Assembly (NCBI RefSeq): GCF_008933955.1
Contig: NZ_WBXO01000001.1
Span: 434,001-498,000 of the forward strand
Direction of reading: 5' to 3'
Source of the DNA: Heliorestis acidaminivorans
GTDB lineage: Bacteria > Bacillota > Desulfitobacteriia > Heliobacteriales > Heliobacteriaceae
Length of the DNA: 64,000 bases
Shown here one piece after another: positions 9,345 through 17,929 of the stretch. Under the pieces are notes generated by a model. It was not told the DNA's origin and ran no database searches. It saw only the letters and a list, made by a program, of their open reading frames with translations. Positions within the stretch are counted from its first letter, which is position 1, and each line of letters starts with the position of its first letter. A program made the translations under genes and the position numbers.

Positions 9345-10103
9345 TTATCCGAAGCGCCCTGTTATATAATCTTCCGTTCTTTGATCTTTAGGGTTGGTAA
9401 AGATAACTTCCGTATCGTCTACTTCAACCAGATCACCAACAAGGAAAAATGCAGTACGATCAGAAACCCTTGCCGCTTGTTGCATATTGTGGGTAACAAT
9501 AATAATTGTATAGTGCTGTTTTAATTCACGAATCAATTCTTCAATTTTTAAGGTTGAGATAGGATCAAGAGCTGATGTTGGTTCATCCATTAACAAAACT
9601 TCAGGTTTGATTGCCAGAGCACGAGCGATACAAAGACGCTGTTGTTGACCTCCAGATAAACCCAACGCTGGCTTGTGTAAGCGATCTTTCACTTCATCCC
9701 ACAAGGCGGCTTGTTTTAAGGATGTCTCAACAATTTCATCTAATGAAGCTCGATCTTTGGTCCCATGAAGTTTAGGAGCATAGGCTACATTTTCATATAC
9801 TGTTTTGGGAAAAGGGTTGGGTGCTTGAAAGACCATACCTACTTTTTTTCTCAAGGCTACAACATCACAATCAGGATGATATATATCTTCCCCTTCAAAG
9901 GTTAATTTTCCTTCTACATGACAATTGGGAATAATATCATTCATTCTATTTAAACAGCGCAAAAAAGTTGATTTTCCACATCCTGAGAGGCCAATCAAGG
10001 CGGTTACTTCTTTTTCTTTCATCGTTAGGTTTATATTTTTTAATGCTTGAAAATCACCATAAAAAAGCTTAAGATTTTCAGCTTCTATTTTTATTTTACT
10101 CAT
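9345..10103 (-). CDS. pstB: Phosphate ABC transporter ATP-binding protein
   Basis: ATPase subunit of the high-affinity phosphate importer. The 252-residue product has Walker [11 protein letters not shown]-loop [17 protein letters not shown], signature [16 protein letters not shown], Walker [13 protein letters not shown] and the switch histidine in [16 protein letters not shown]. The [10 protein letters not shown] segment is diagnostic of PstB. It is 23 bases downstream of pstA, with a strong AGGAGG. Confidence 0.98.
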   Translation of the reverse strand: MSKIKIEAENLKLFYGDFQALKNINLTMKEKEVTALIGLSGCGKSTFLRCLNRMNDIIPNCHVEGKLTFEGEDIYHPDCDVVALRKKVGMVFQAPNPFPKTVYENVAYAPKLHGTKDRASLDEIVETSLKQAALWDEVKDRLHKPALGLSGGQQQRLCIARALAIKPEVLLMDEPTSALDPISTLKIEELIRELKQHYTIIIVTHNMQQAARVSDRTAFFLVGDLVEVDDTEVIFTNPKDQRTEDYITGRFG

Positions 10104-10126
10104 TATATCCTCCTACATTCTACACG

Positions 10127-10975
10127 CTAAACCTTGCGCATACGACGAAAATAAGTCCGTAACAATATGGCAATCAAGTTAAGACCTAACACAAGAATCA
10201 TCAAAACAGCTGCTGTACCATAAGGTATGGATTGATCGGCATGAGGTACTTGAGTTGCAATTACATAGAGATGATAAGGCAAGGCCATAACTTGATCAAA
10301 AATACTGTTGGGTAACCTAGGCAAGAAGAAAGCCGCTACGGTCAATAGAATCGGAGCTGTTTCTCCGGCCGCTCGCGCTACACCAAGAATTGATCCTGTT
10401 AGAATACCTGGCATGGCATTGGGGAGAACAATAAAGAGGATTGTCTGTAGTTTTGTCGCACCAAGAGCCAAACTAGCTTCACGATAGCCACGAGGCACTG
10501 TACGTAAAGCTTCTTCTGATGTCGTAATAATGACTGGTAAGATCATCAAAGCCAAGGTAAGAGAACCGGCTAAGATAGAAACACCAAATCCAAGGAAAAG
10601 GACAAAGAAACCTAAGCCAAATAGACCAAAGACAACAGAAGGAACACCCGCTAAGTTGACAACAGCGAGACGAATCATACGAGTAGCCCAAGATTCCTTG
10701 GCATATTCAACAAGATAAATGGCTGTCATCACGCCTATAGGTAATGCAAAAATAATTGTTCCTAAAACAAGATAAAAAGTACCAACAATGGCCGGGAATA
10801 TGCCGCCTTCTGTCATACCACGGCGTGGATTTTCTGTTATGAACTCCCATGTTAAGGCAGGCAGACCTTTGGAGAAGATATCCCAAAGCACAACGGCCAA
10901 ACAGAGCACAATGAAGAAAGCAATAGCTCTAAGAGTAGCAAAGGCGATTTTTTCTGTCACTTTTGGTGACATCAT
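10127..10975 (-). CDS. pstA: Phosphate ABC transporter permease PstA
   Basis: Membrane permease subunit pairing with PstC. 282 residues, six predicted transmembrane helices, with the ABC EAA loop EEALRTVPRGYREASLALGA and LGVARAAGETAPIL. The start ATG overlaps the pstC stop, showing translational coupling. There is a two-residue alternative start (MM). Confidence 0.97.
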   Translation of the reverse strand: MMSPKVTEKIAFATLRAIAFFIVLCLAVVLWDIFSKGLPALTWEFITENPRRGMTEGGIFPAIVGTFYLVLGTIIFALPIGVMTAIYLVEYAKESWATRMIRLAVVNLAGVPSVVFGLFGLGFFVLFLGFGVSILAGSLTLALMILPVIITTSEEALRTVPRGYREASLALGATKLQTILFIVLPNAMPGILTGSILGVARAAGETAPILLTVAAFFLPRLPNSIFDQVMALPYHLYVIATQVPHADQSIPYGTAAVLMILVLGLNLIAILLRTYFRRMRKV

Positions 10976-11955
10976 TATTCAACCTCCTTCATGCGTCGAC
11001 TAACAAGATCAGCAATATAGTTTACTGCAAAAGTCATTAAGAATAGAACAACACCAACTACGAATAAAGCGTGATAATGTTCACTGCCACGCGCAACCTC
11101 ACCCATTTCAGCCGCTATTGTAGCCGTCATGGTTCGAACAGGCTCAAGCATAGTACCAGGAATAATGGCGGCATTACCTGTTACCATCAACACCGTCATG
11201 GTCTCACCAATGGCTCGGCCAATGCCGAGCATTACCGATGCTGTAATACCAGAAAGGGCCGCGGGAACAATAACTGTAACAATGGCTTGCCAACGAGTGG
11301 CGCCCATGCTCAAAGAAGCTTCCATATATTTACGAGGTACAGAAGAAATCGCATCTTCCGAAATAGATGTAATTGTTGGTAAGGCCATAAGAGCTAAGGT
11401 AATTGATCCTGTCAAAGCTGTTAAGCCTGTTGATAAACCAAAGAAGTCTTTAATCCAAGGCGCTAATACAACAAGACCAAAGAAGCCAAGCACAACAGAA
11501 GGAATTCCAGCCAACACTTCAATAGTAGGCTTTAGAATCTCACGTACTTTAGGGCTAGCGACCATAGAGAGATAAATAGCCGCTCCTATCCCGAGAGGAA
11601 CGCTAATCAAAATAGCACCAAAGGTTACGATTAAAGAGCCAGCTATTAATGGCCAGAGTCCAAAAATATGAGGATTAGAAATTGGATACCAATTCTTTGC
11701 CGTCAGTGTAGGGGCTGATAGGGGATCGAGGAATAAAGGAACGGCTTCTTTAAATAGGAAGAGAAATATTAGTATAACGGTAATAACACCAAGAAAGGCA
11801 CTTACAAAAAGAACACCTTCTGATAACTTTTCGAAGATATCCCAAGCTTTTCTTCGACGGGAGGAATTCTTCAATAATTTCTTTTGTTTATCTCCTGGTT
11901 CTTCAGCATTTTCTTGATTTGATGAAAAAGCTACATTATCCTGATTGGAACTCAA
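10975..11955 (-). CDS. pstC: Phosphate ABC transporter permease PstC
   Basis: Membrane permease subunit. I start it at TTG (11953-11955), which has a strong GAGGAGGT seven bases upstream, giving 326 residues. A longer frame reaching 12021 lacks a ribosome-binding site. A polar, asparagine/lysine-rich N-terminus of about 45 residues precedes six transmembrane helices. The EAA loop is SEDAISSVPRKYMEASLSMG, followed by GIGRAIGETMTVLMV. Short PstC/PstA proteins of this kind are typical of Gram-positives. It follows the second pstS by about 120 bases. Confidence 0.96.
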   Translation of the reverse strand: MSSNQDNVAFSSNQENAEEPGDKQKKLLKNSSRRRKAWDIFEKLSEGVLFVSAFLGVITVILIFLFLFKEAVPLFLDPLSAPTLTAKNWYPISNPHIFGLWPLIAGSLIVTFGAILISVPLGIGAAIYLSMVASPKVREILKPTIEVLAGIPSVVLGFFGLVVLAPWIKDFFGLSTGLTALTGSITLALMALPTITSISEDAISSVPRKYMEASLSMGATRWQAIVTVIVPAALSGITASVMLGIGRAIGETMTVLMVTGNAAIIPGTMLEPVRTMTATIAAEMGEVARGSEHYHALFVVGVVLFLMTFAVNYIADLVSRRMKEVE

Positions 11956-12077
11956 TTTTTTTACCTCCTCATTCAAGGGGAACTTCTTGCAGAAAAAATG
12001 GGCAGAGTAGTTGGACTCCACCCATTCGATTTTCTTGATAATTTACAAAATCATAGTGTCTATTAAAAATATAGAAA

Positions 12078-12935
12078 TTACAAAATGGAAACAAATTCCA
12101 TTTCACCAACGATTTTTTGTCCCTCTTCACTTAGGACAAAATCAATAAAGTCTTTGGCCAATCCTTCTGCTTCACCAGCTGTATAAAAGTGAAGAGGACG
12201 AGATATCGGATATGAGCCATCTTTGATTCCTTCATCCGTTGGTAACACCGCTACTGCCTCTTCGTTTAATTTGATAGCAATCGTTTTTACGTCATCTGTA
12301 AGATAGCCAACACCTACATATCCAACTGCATTGCGATTTGTTACAATTTCTTTGGATATAGTACCACTAGAAGTTAATAGAAGTGCATCAGGTCGATATT
12401 CTTCATTATTCATAACAAATTCTTTAACAAAAACATGAGTACCAGAAGATGTTTCTCGAGCCATTACAACAATGGCTTGATCAGGACCGCCAAGTTCGCT
12501 CCAATTGGATATTTTACCTGTATAAATATCTTTTAATTGTCCTATTGTCAACTCGTCAATGGGATTGTCCCTATGAACAATAAATGCAAGTCCATCTAAT
12601 GCTACTGTGTACTCTACAACTTCTTTGCCTGTTCTATCTAATATTGTGGCAATTTCGTTGTCTTTAATATCGCGAGACGTAATAGCTATATCAGCCGTAC
12701 CATTAATTAAGGCCGAAATACCTGTACCAGAGCCACCGCCTGTTACAGCAATGCTTACATCATGTTGAATCATATACTCTTCCGCCAAAAATTGTGTCAT
12801 GTTAACAATTGTGTCAGAGCCTTTAACTTGAATCGATTCCCTTGGCTCTCCTCCACAACCTACTGTGAGAAGGCCTACCAGCGCAATCATACTTGAAGTT
12901 GTAATAATCCGTTTTAACTTTGATTTAAAATCCAT
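12078..12935 (-). CDS. pstS: Phosphate-binding lipoprotein PstS (copy 2)
   Basis: Substrate-binding lipoprotein of the Pst transporter. The 285-residue product has a signal peptide with lipobox LTVGC (Cys27). The mature PBP-like domain has the phosphate-contact segments VKGSDTIVNMTQ, TGGGSGTGISALINGTADI, SSRDIKDNE and ARETSSGTHVFVKEFV. The start ATG at 12933-12935 follows GAGGGGG; an in-frame TTG seven codons upstream overlaps that site and is less likely. It is very similar along its length to the adjacent copy. A PhoP-box-like array lies about 80-120 bases upstream. Confidence 0.96.
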   Translation of the reverse strand: MDFKSKLKRIITTSSMIALVGLLTVGCGGEPRESIQVKGSDTIVNMTQFLAEEYMIQHDVSIAVTGGGSGTGISALINGTADIAITSRDIKDNEIATILDRTGKEVVEYTVALDGLAFIVHRDNPIDELTIGQLKDIYTGKISNWSELGGPDQAIVVMARETSSGTHVFVKEFVMNNEEYRPDALLLTSSGTISKEIVTNRNAVGYVGVGYLTDDVKTIAIKLNEEAVAVLPTDEGIKDGSYPISRPLHFYTAGEAEGLAKDFIDFVLSEEGQKIVGEMEFVSIL

Positions 12936-13004
12936 GAATATATTGTACCCCCTCAAAATACATTCAGCTTCCTTGCACAGAAACCTTCATGTCTGAGGTT
13001 AACA

Positions 13005-13055
13005 ATACTATGCTTTTGTTAGGCTATGATTATGATATTGTTAAGGGAATGTTAA
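13005..13055 (-). promoter_or_regulatory. PhoP-box-like array and promoter of pstS copy 2
   Basis: On the minus strand TTAACA occurs at 13050-13055 and 13039-13044, exactly 11 bp apart. A third, CTAACA, lies at 13017-13022, two further 11-bp steps on. A TAGTAT -10 candidate follows at 13005-13010. Spacing and orientation match PhoP-activated promoters of Bacillus (TT-A/C/T-ACA repeats, 11-bp period). Predicted, not proven. Confidence 0.7.
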
Positions 13056-13162
13056 GGCGGTGTTTTTCGGCAAAATACGACATATTAATTCTCTTTAATT
13101 GTAATTCTGTTGAAATAATAGTGATATTTGTCTGTTCATTGAGGTATATAATCAATATTTTG

Positions 13163-13207
13163 CAAAAGAAAAGTCTGCTTTTCTCCTCTCGGAATGAAGC
13201 AGACTTT
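13163..13207 (-). terminator. Terminator after pstS copy 1
   Basis: Minus strand: AAAGTCTGCTT pairs with AAGCAGACTTT across a loop of about 15 nt, followed by TCTTTTGC. It separates the first pstS from the second, which has its own PhoP-box promoter. Confidence 0.8.
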
Positions 13208-13227
13208 ATACATTTGCATCTAATACC

Positions 13228-14127
13228 TTACTTTACAGGAACAAACTCCATTTCACCAACAATTTTCTGACCTTCTGGGCTAAGCATGAACTCTACAAAA
13301 GCTTTAGCTACACCTTCTGGTTCACCGGCTGAATATACATGAAGAGGACGAGATACAGGATATGAACCATCTTTTACAGCATTATCACTAGGTAATACTG
13401 CTGGGCTATTATCATCTTTTTTAACAGCAATGGTCTGTACTTTATCTGTTAAGTAACCCATACCAACATAACCAATGGCGCCTGTATTCGTTTCAATTTC
13501 TTTAGCAATAGTAGCACTAGATGTTTGTAATAGTGCATCAGGACGATACTCTTCGTTATCCAAAACGAATTCTTTTACGAACACGTGTGTACCAGAGGAA
13601 GTTTCACGAGCAAGTGGAACAATAGTTTGGTCTGGGCCACCTAGTTCAGACCAGTTAGTTACCTTACCTGTATAAATGCCTTTTAATTGTTCCATTGTTA
13701 ATTCTTTAACTGGATTGTCTTTGTGAACGATAAAACCAATTCCGTCAAGAGCGATGTCGTACTCGACCACATCTTTACCAGTCTTTTCTTTTATATCATT
13801 TATTTCGTTGTCTTTAATATCACGAGAAGAATTGGCTAGATCAGCAGTACCGTTGATTAGAGCAGATATACCTGTACCAGAGCCTCCACCTGTAACGGCT
13901 ATGCTCACATTAGGATATTTATCCATAAAATCTTCTGCAAAAGCCTGACTCAAATTCACCAGAGTATCAGAACCTCTTACTTGAATAGTACCAGAAAGAC
14001 CAGATGTACTATCTCCCCCCGAATTACTTTGAGACTGATCACCAGAACAACCTACAGCAACAGCTCCAACCATAGCGGTAATAACAGTAAGACCGATAAC
14101 TTTAGAAAACTTTTTGACATAAGACAT
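13228..14127 (-). CDS. pstS: Phosphate-binding lipoprotein PstS (copy 1)
   Basis: 299-residue extracytoplasmic phosphate-binding lipoprotein, lipobox AVAVGC (Cys27), followed by a serine/glycine-rich linker (about 28-47) absent from copy 2. The mature domain has VRGSDTLVNLSQ, TGGGSGTGISALINGTADL, SSRDIKDNE and ARETSSGTHVFVKEFV, identical or nearly so to copy 2, so this is a tandem duplication. The start is ATG with GAGGAGG upstream. A terminator directly downstream and a PhoP-box array upstream make it a separately controlled unit. Confidence 0.97.
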   Translation of the reverse strand: MSYVKKFSKVIGLTVITAMVGAVAVGCSGDQSQSNSGGDSTSGLSGTIQVRGSDTLVNLSQAFAEDFMDKYPNVSIAVTGGGSGTGISALINGTADLANSSRDIKDNEINDIKEKTGKDVVEYDIALDGIGFIVHKDNPVKELTMEQLKGIYTGKVTNWSELGGPDQTIVPLARETSSGTHVFVKEFVLDNEEYRPDALLQTSSATIAKEIETNTGAIGYVGMGYLTDKVQTIAVKKDDNSPAVLPSDNAVKDGSYPVSRPLHVYSAGEPEGVAKAFVEFMLSPEGQKIVGEMEFVPVK

Positions 14128-14186
14128 ATGTAGATTAACCTCCTCAAAATTTCAGGACTCTGTTCTATGTCCTGCTTACGAAATAC

Positions 14187-14240
14187 ATATTAATGCATAT
14201 TTGTTATCCCTTGATTACCTTAATTTTAAGTATTTGTTAA
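14187..14240 (-). promoter_or_regulatory. PhoP-box-like array and promoter of pstS copy 1
   Basis: Plus-strand hexamers TGTTAT (14202), TTTTAA (14224) and TGTTAA (14235) fall on an 11-bp ladder; a fourth, TGATTA (14212), is off by one base. On the minus strand these read as TT-ACA-type PhoP repeats. A TAATAT -10 candidate sits at 14187-14192. The array overlaps the end of the upstream GGDEF gene. Prediction from spacing and position. Confidence 0.68.
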
Positions 14241-16564
14241 GCTAACAAATAGCCATCATCAATTACAAAAGCACTGCCTTCTATTTTTTTGGCCACTTTT
14301 TTTGTTTCGGCCGCTAATTCACCTAACTCTACAGGATGGTGAATACGTCCCGCTGGGCATACAAGGACAGCTAAGGATAAGGACATCAAAGGAAAAGCTT
14401 TATGCTTTCCATAGCGATCTCTGCCGTATATATGACCATTACGTCGGTCAGTAGGTGCATAGAAATCTACAATTCTTTCATCAAACTTAGTAATGATTTT
14501 TTGACAAAGCGGTAGAAAAGGGGCTTCTGAAATGATGATAAAATCATCACCACCTATATGTCCTACTAGATCATCCTCATGGCCTAATTCAGCTATAGTT
14601 GATACTAGAATATCAGCAACAAGTTTGATAGCTTGATCGCCTCTTTCAAAACCGTAGCGATCATTAAAAGCTTTGAAATTATCTAGATCAATATAAATGG
14701 ATGTAAAGGAAGATTTTTTCCAAACTTTTTGGTATATTTCTTGTTCTATACGTACATTGCCAGGTAATCCTGTCAACGGATTAGCTGATAATGCTAATTC
14801 CATCTGAGCTTTCGTTAATTGATCGAGTAAAGTTCTAACTGAAACGACGCCAATACACTTTCCTGATTGGCAAACTATAATGTGATCATATAGTTGTGAT
14901 AAGTGCCGTGAAGTCGCCAATTGTGATACCTTTTCTAATCGACTATGTCCCTCTACTATCAATGGATTATGATCCATTATTAAAGAAACAGGTCTATCAG
15001 AGTAAAGAGCTTGACCATATTGATTTGCTAAATGAAAGTATAGCTTCTCGCGCATTAATAAACCTATTGGCTTCTCTTCTTCCATAATTACGATACTGTA
15101 GGAATCTCGATGTTTATGAAAATGTTCCATTGCCTTTTTGGAAGGTGCCTGTGCCGATAAAAAATAATAATTTTCTACAAGACTACCAATTACAGCTTTA
15201 GTTGTTGGCTTCTCTTTATTTTCTATCTCCCTTTGCTTCTGAAGTGATTGAATTTGTCTAGACTCGCTATATTTTTTTTGTGGTGAAGGTCTACCTAGTA
15301 AGTAGCCTTGACCTAAATGAATTCCAGCTTTGCAAAGCCATTTAAGTTGTTCTTCCTTTTCAATCCCTTCTGCAATAATATGACTATTGATTTTCAAGGC
15401 AAAAGATAAAAATGTATCTAACAAGGCTTGTTTAACAGCAGAGTTATTTATCCCTTCTATTAATGACTTATCTATTTTTATGTATTCTGGTTGTAATTCG
15501 GCAATAGATTGCAAACTTGAATAGCCTGCACCTGCATCATCAACAGCAAATCGAAATCCCTGTTTGCGATAAATATCTATTATCTTGCGAAAATGCGTAA
15601 AATCATTAATAACATGTCTCTCAGTGATTTCTAAAACTATTTGTTCTGTACGAAGGCCTGTAGATTCCACAATTTGACGAAAGTCACCCCTAGAAAAGGA
15701 AGGATCATTAATTACTTGGGGGCTACAATTTAGAAACAAGAATTGATTTTTCTTTATATCGCTCGCACCTTCTAAAGCTAGTTGACGTAAAAGCCGCTCT
15801 AAGGGTAAGAGGCAATTAGCTTTTTCTGCTAGCTTAAAGATTTGTAAGGGGCTTTGAAATGCACTATTTTCAGGACCTCTAGCCAAAGCTTCGTAACCTA
15901 TAATAGCACCCTTTTCTAAAGAATAAATTGGTTGGTAGTGAATTATGAAGTTTTTATCTTCTATTGCTTGCTTTAATGCCCAAATCTTTTTTCCACTATC
16001 TAAGTCTATTTCCCCCTTGGCCAGGGCAAGTGCTTGTTTGATAGCACTGTAAACTTGACTTTCTACTGTTAGCTCTGATTTGTAACAAAGTACAGAACAG
16101 CCTACATGAAAGTTCATATCTTCATCAACAATTTTATTTAGTTTTCTGTTAACCTGATTCATTATATAATTTTTTAATTCTTGAGCTTTATGTGCAATTA
16201 GTTCAAAGCAGTAAGAGCGATCTTTGCTATTTGCTTGGATAGAACAATAGAGCACATAGTCATCTCCATAAATATTGTGGATGATTTCTACTTTAACTGT
16301 CTCATTAGAACTACTAAACTGCAGAATCGCTTCTTTTAACAATTCTAAGACTCTTTTACAAACTTTATTTCCGTACTTTATCTCTATATTAGTAAAGTTA
16401 ACTATGTCGATATAGATTAAGCCAAGCTGTCCGTGAAGGTATAATTCTCTTTCCACCATCTTAAGTACTTGTGAATTAGCAACCATGGAAGAGTAAAAAA
16501 GCTCCTTTTTCTCTTTATGGCCCTCACCTTTAAGCCACTTATTAATCCTACTGAGTGGCTTCAC
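14237..16564 (-). CDS. c-di-GMP signalling protein: degenerate GGDEF, EAL, CBS pair, GGDEF
   Basis: Soluble protein with no transmembrane helix. Order by residue (about): a degenerate GGDEF-like domain (20-185; active site reads YGDDY), an EAL phosphodiesterase domain (200-440) keeping YEALARG, LEITERH, VDDAGAGYSSL, IKIDKSLI and GQGYLLGRP, a CBS pair (475-595), then a GGDEF domain (605-775) with intact GGDDF and no obvious RxxD inhibition site. It could both make and degrade c-di-GMP. I start at GTG (16562-16564), eight bases after AAGGGAGG; an ATG at 16594 overlapping the upstream stop as ATGA is the alternative. It is cotranscribed with the CBS-chemoreceptor. Confidence 0.9.
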   Translation of the reverse strand: MKPLSRINKWLKGEGHKEKKELFYSSMVANSQVLKMVERELYLHGQLGLIYIDIVNFTNIEIKYGNKVCKRVLELLKEAILQFSSSNETVKVEIIHNIYGDDYVLYCSIQANSKDRSYCFELIAHKAQELKNYIMNQVNRKLNKIVDEDMNFHVGCSVLCYKSELTVESQVYSAIKQALALAKGEIDLDSGKKIWALKQAIEDKNFIIHYQPIYSLEKGAIIGYEALARGPENSAFQSPLQIFKLAEKANCLLPLERLLRQLALEGASDIKKNQFLFLNCSPQVINDPSFSRGDFRQIVESTGLRTEQIVLEITERHVINDFTHFRKIIDIYRKQGFRFAVDDAGAGYSSLQSIAELQPEYIKIDKSLIEGINNSAVKQALLDTFLSFALKINSHIIAEGIEKEEQLKWLCKAGIHLGQGYLLGRPSPQKKYSESRQIQSLQKQREIENKEKPTTKAVIGSLVENYYFLSAQAPSKKAMEHFHKHRDSYSIVIMEEEKPIGLLMREKLYFHLANQYGQALYSDRPVSLIMDHNPLIVEGHSRLEKVSQLATSRHLSQLYDHIIVCQSGKCIGVVSVRTLLDQLTKAQMELALSANPLTGLPGNVRIEQEIYQKVWKKSSFTSIYIDLDNFKAFNDRYGFERGDQAIKLVADILVSTIAELGHEDDLVGHIGGDDFIIISEAPFLPLCQKIITKFDERIVDFYAPTDRRNGHIYGRDRYGKHKAFPLMSLSLAVLVCPAGRIHHPVELGELAAETKKVAKKIEGSAFVIDDGYLLA

Positions 16565-16590
16565 AACCTTGTCCTCCCTTCTCAGCTTAA

Positions 16591-17799
16591 TCATTGATTA
16601 ACACAGTACCTTATCATTTTATCGTCTTGCTTTACCTGTTCACAAAGCCCAGCCGCCTCTTCTGCTTGTAGTGCCATAAATTGGATTACCTCTAGTAGAT
16701 GTGTAGAACTAGATGATATCTCGCTAGCTAGTTCGAATATTCCTTCTACGTGATTGTTCGTTATCTCAATAGAATGAAAAATCTCTTCAAGGGCTCTTTC
16801 TATTGATGAGGATATTTTTGTACCTGCTTGAATTTGCTCTTGCGTGTTTCTTGAAGTTTCTACAGCTGAACCAACTTGATTAATAATGTGTTGAATTAAC
16901 TGCGTTATACTTTTCGCCGATTCATTAGTTTCATCTGCTAATTTTTTTACTTCTTGTGCCACCACAGCAAAACCTCTGCCATGCTGTCCTGCTCGAGCCG
17001 CTTCTATAGATGCATTAATAGCCAGCATGTCAATTTGTTGAGCCAATTTGGCAATTACAATCGATATTGGTTTGATTTGATTCGAGTAACTTTCTAATAC
17101 CTCAATAATTTTTGCTTCTTTTTCTATGGCCTGATCGATCTGAGCAATAACTTGAGTTGTTTCAGTTAGAGCCTTACGACCTCCTACTGTTGAGCTATGC
17201 ATAGAATGGGAATAGGTTTTTGTTTGACCACTGTAAGTTTCAATTTTTTGTGCCAAATCAGCTATATTACCAATCATATCAGCTGTTATTTTTAGATTAT
17301 TTGTCTGGCTTTTAGCCAAGGTAATCTGGTTTCCGGTTATTAAATCTAACAAAGCTTTGATAGTTATTACGCCAACACATCGTCCATGATCGGTAACAAC
17401 AATGCTATCATAGAGATAGTCGCTATTTCGTTGTGTTGCCAACTTCGATACTACTTCTACTGTGGTATCACTACTTACTTGCAAATAATTTTTATTCATC
17501 ACTAAGCGGCTAGGTCTATCGTAGTAAATTGAAACACCATAACGTCTACCAAGATGAGCAAAAAATTTATCTTTCATAATTAGACCAACGGGTAAACCTT
17601 TTTCTGTAACTACTACACATTGAGAGTTTGGAGAGCGTTCAAAAAAATCAGCAATATGACGGGTCTTAATTGATTGATCCATCATTTGTACAGGTTCTGT
17701 ATATCGTCCGATAGGTAATGTGCCAATTGATTGTGCTATATCCATAGCTATGATGTTCTTATTAGAATCTTCTAATGTGTAATTCTTTGATAAAGTCAT
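16591..17799 (-). CDS. Cytoplasmic CBS-domain methyl-accepting chemotaxis-type protein
   Basis: 402 residues, no transmembrane helix. The N-terminal half holds a CBS pair (about 35-175). The C-terminal half is an MCP signalling hairpin with the conserved tip region [20 protein letters not shown] and [15 protein letters not shown]. The CBS segment aligns without gaps to that of the next gene (44 of 108 residues identical by my count), so both respond to the same type of ligand or state. Start: ATG with AAGGAG twelve bases upstream; a longer ATG start at 17862 has a poorly placed site. It lies just after phoR and may be PhoP-controlled. The ligand is unknown; adenosyl nucleotides are common for CBS. 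Confidence 0.88.
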   Translation of the reverse strand: MTLSKNYTLEDSNKNIIAMDIAQSIGTLPIGRYTEPVQMMDQSIKTRHIADFFERSPNSQCVVVTEKGLPVGLIMKDKFFAHLGRRYGVSIYYDRPSRLVMNKNYLQVSSDTTVEVVSKLATQRNSDYLYDSIVVTDHGRCVGVITIKALLDLITGNQITLAKSQTNNLKITADMIGNIADLAQKIETYSGQTKTYSHSMHSSTVGGRKALTETTQVIAQIDQAIEKEAKIIEVLESYSNQIKPISIVIAKLAQQIDMLAINASIEAARAGQHGRGFAVVAQEVKKLADETNESAKSITQLIQHIINQVGSAVETSRNTQEQIQAGTKISSSIERALEEIFHSIEITNNHVEGIFELASEISSSSTHLLEVIQFMALQAEEAAGLCEQVKQDDKMIRYCVNQ

Positions 17800-17891
17800 T
17801 GATGCAAATAGCTCCTTTTTTGCAAAGTGATTATTGGTAGAAAAAAGAAAAAGCCTACCCATCCTTATAGGATTAATGGTAGACTTTGCGC

Positions 17892-17929
17892 ATTATATTT
17901 AATTGAAGAAACTGTTAAAGTACTGTTAG
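17892..17929 (-). promoter_or_regulatory. Possible PhoP box and -10 before the CBS-chemoreceptor operon
   Basis: Minus strand CTAACA (17924-17929) and TTAACA (17913-17918) are 11 bp apart, in the same orientation as at the pstS promoters. A TATAAT lies at 17892-17897. Only two hexamers and a wider gap to the -10 make this weaker than the pstS arrays. It overlaps the phoR stop codon. Confidence 0.45.

Noticed and set aside
11071..11575. Plus-strand open frames opposite pstC (103 and 148 codons)
   Set aside because: They are antisense to a fully conserved permease gene, have no ribosome-binding site or family-like features, and have repetitive composition from the complementary strand.
12989..13270. 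Plus-strand 93-codon frame between the two pstS genes
   Set aside because: It overlaps the PhoP-box promoter, the terminator and the end of pstS copy 1, and has no Shine-Dalgarno; it is more likely noise in an AT-rich regulatory region.
13828..13950. Frameshift or pseudogene status for one pstS copy
   Set aside because: Both copies keep intact frames, lipoboxes and all phosphate-contact segments.
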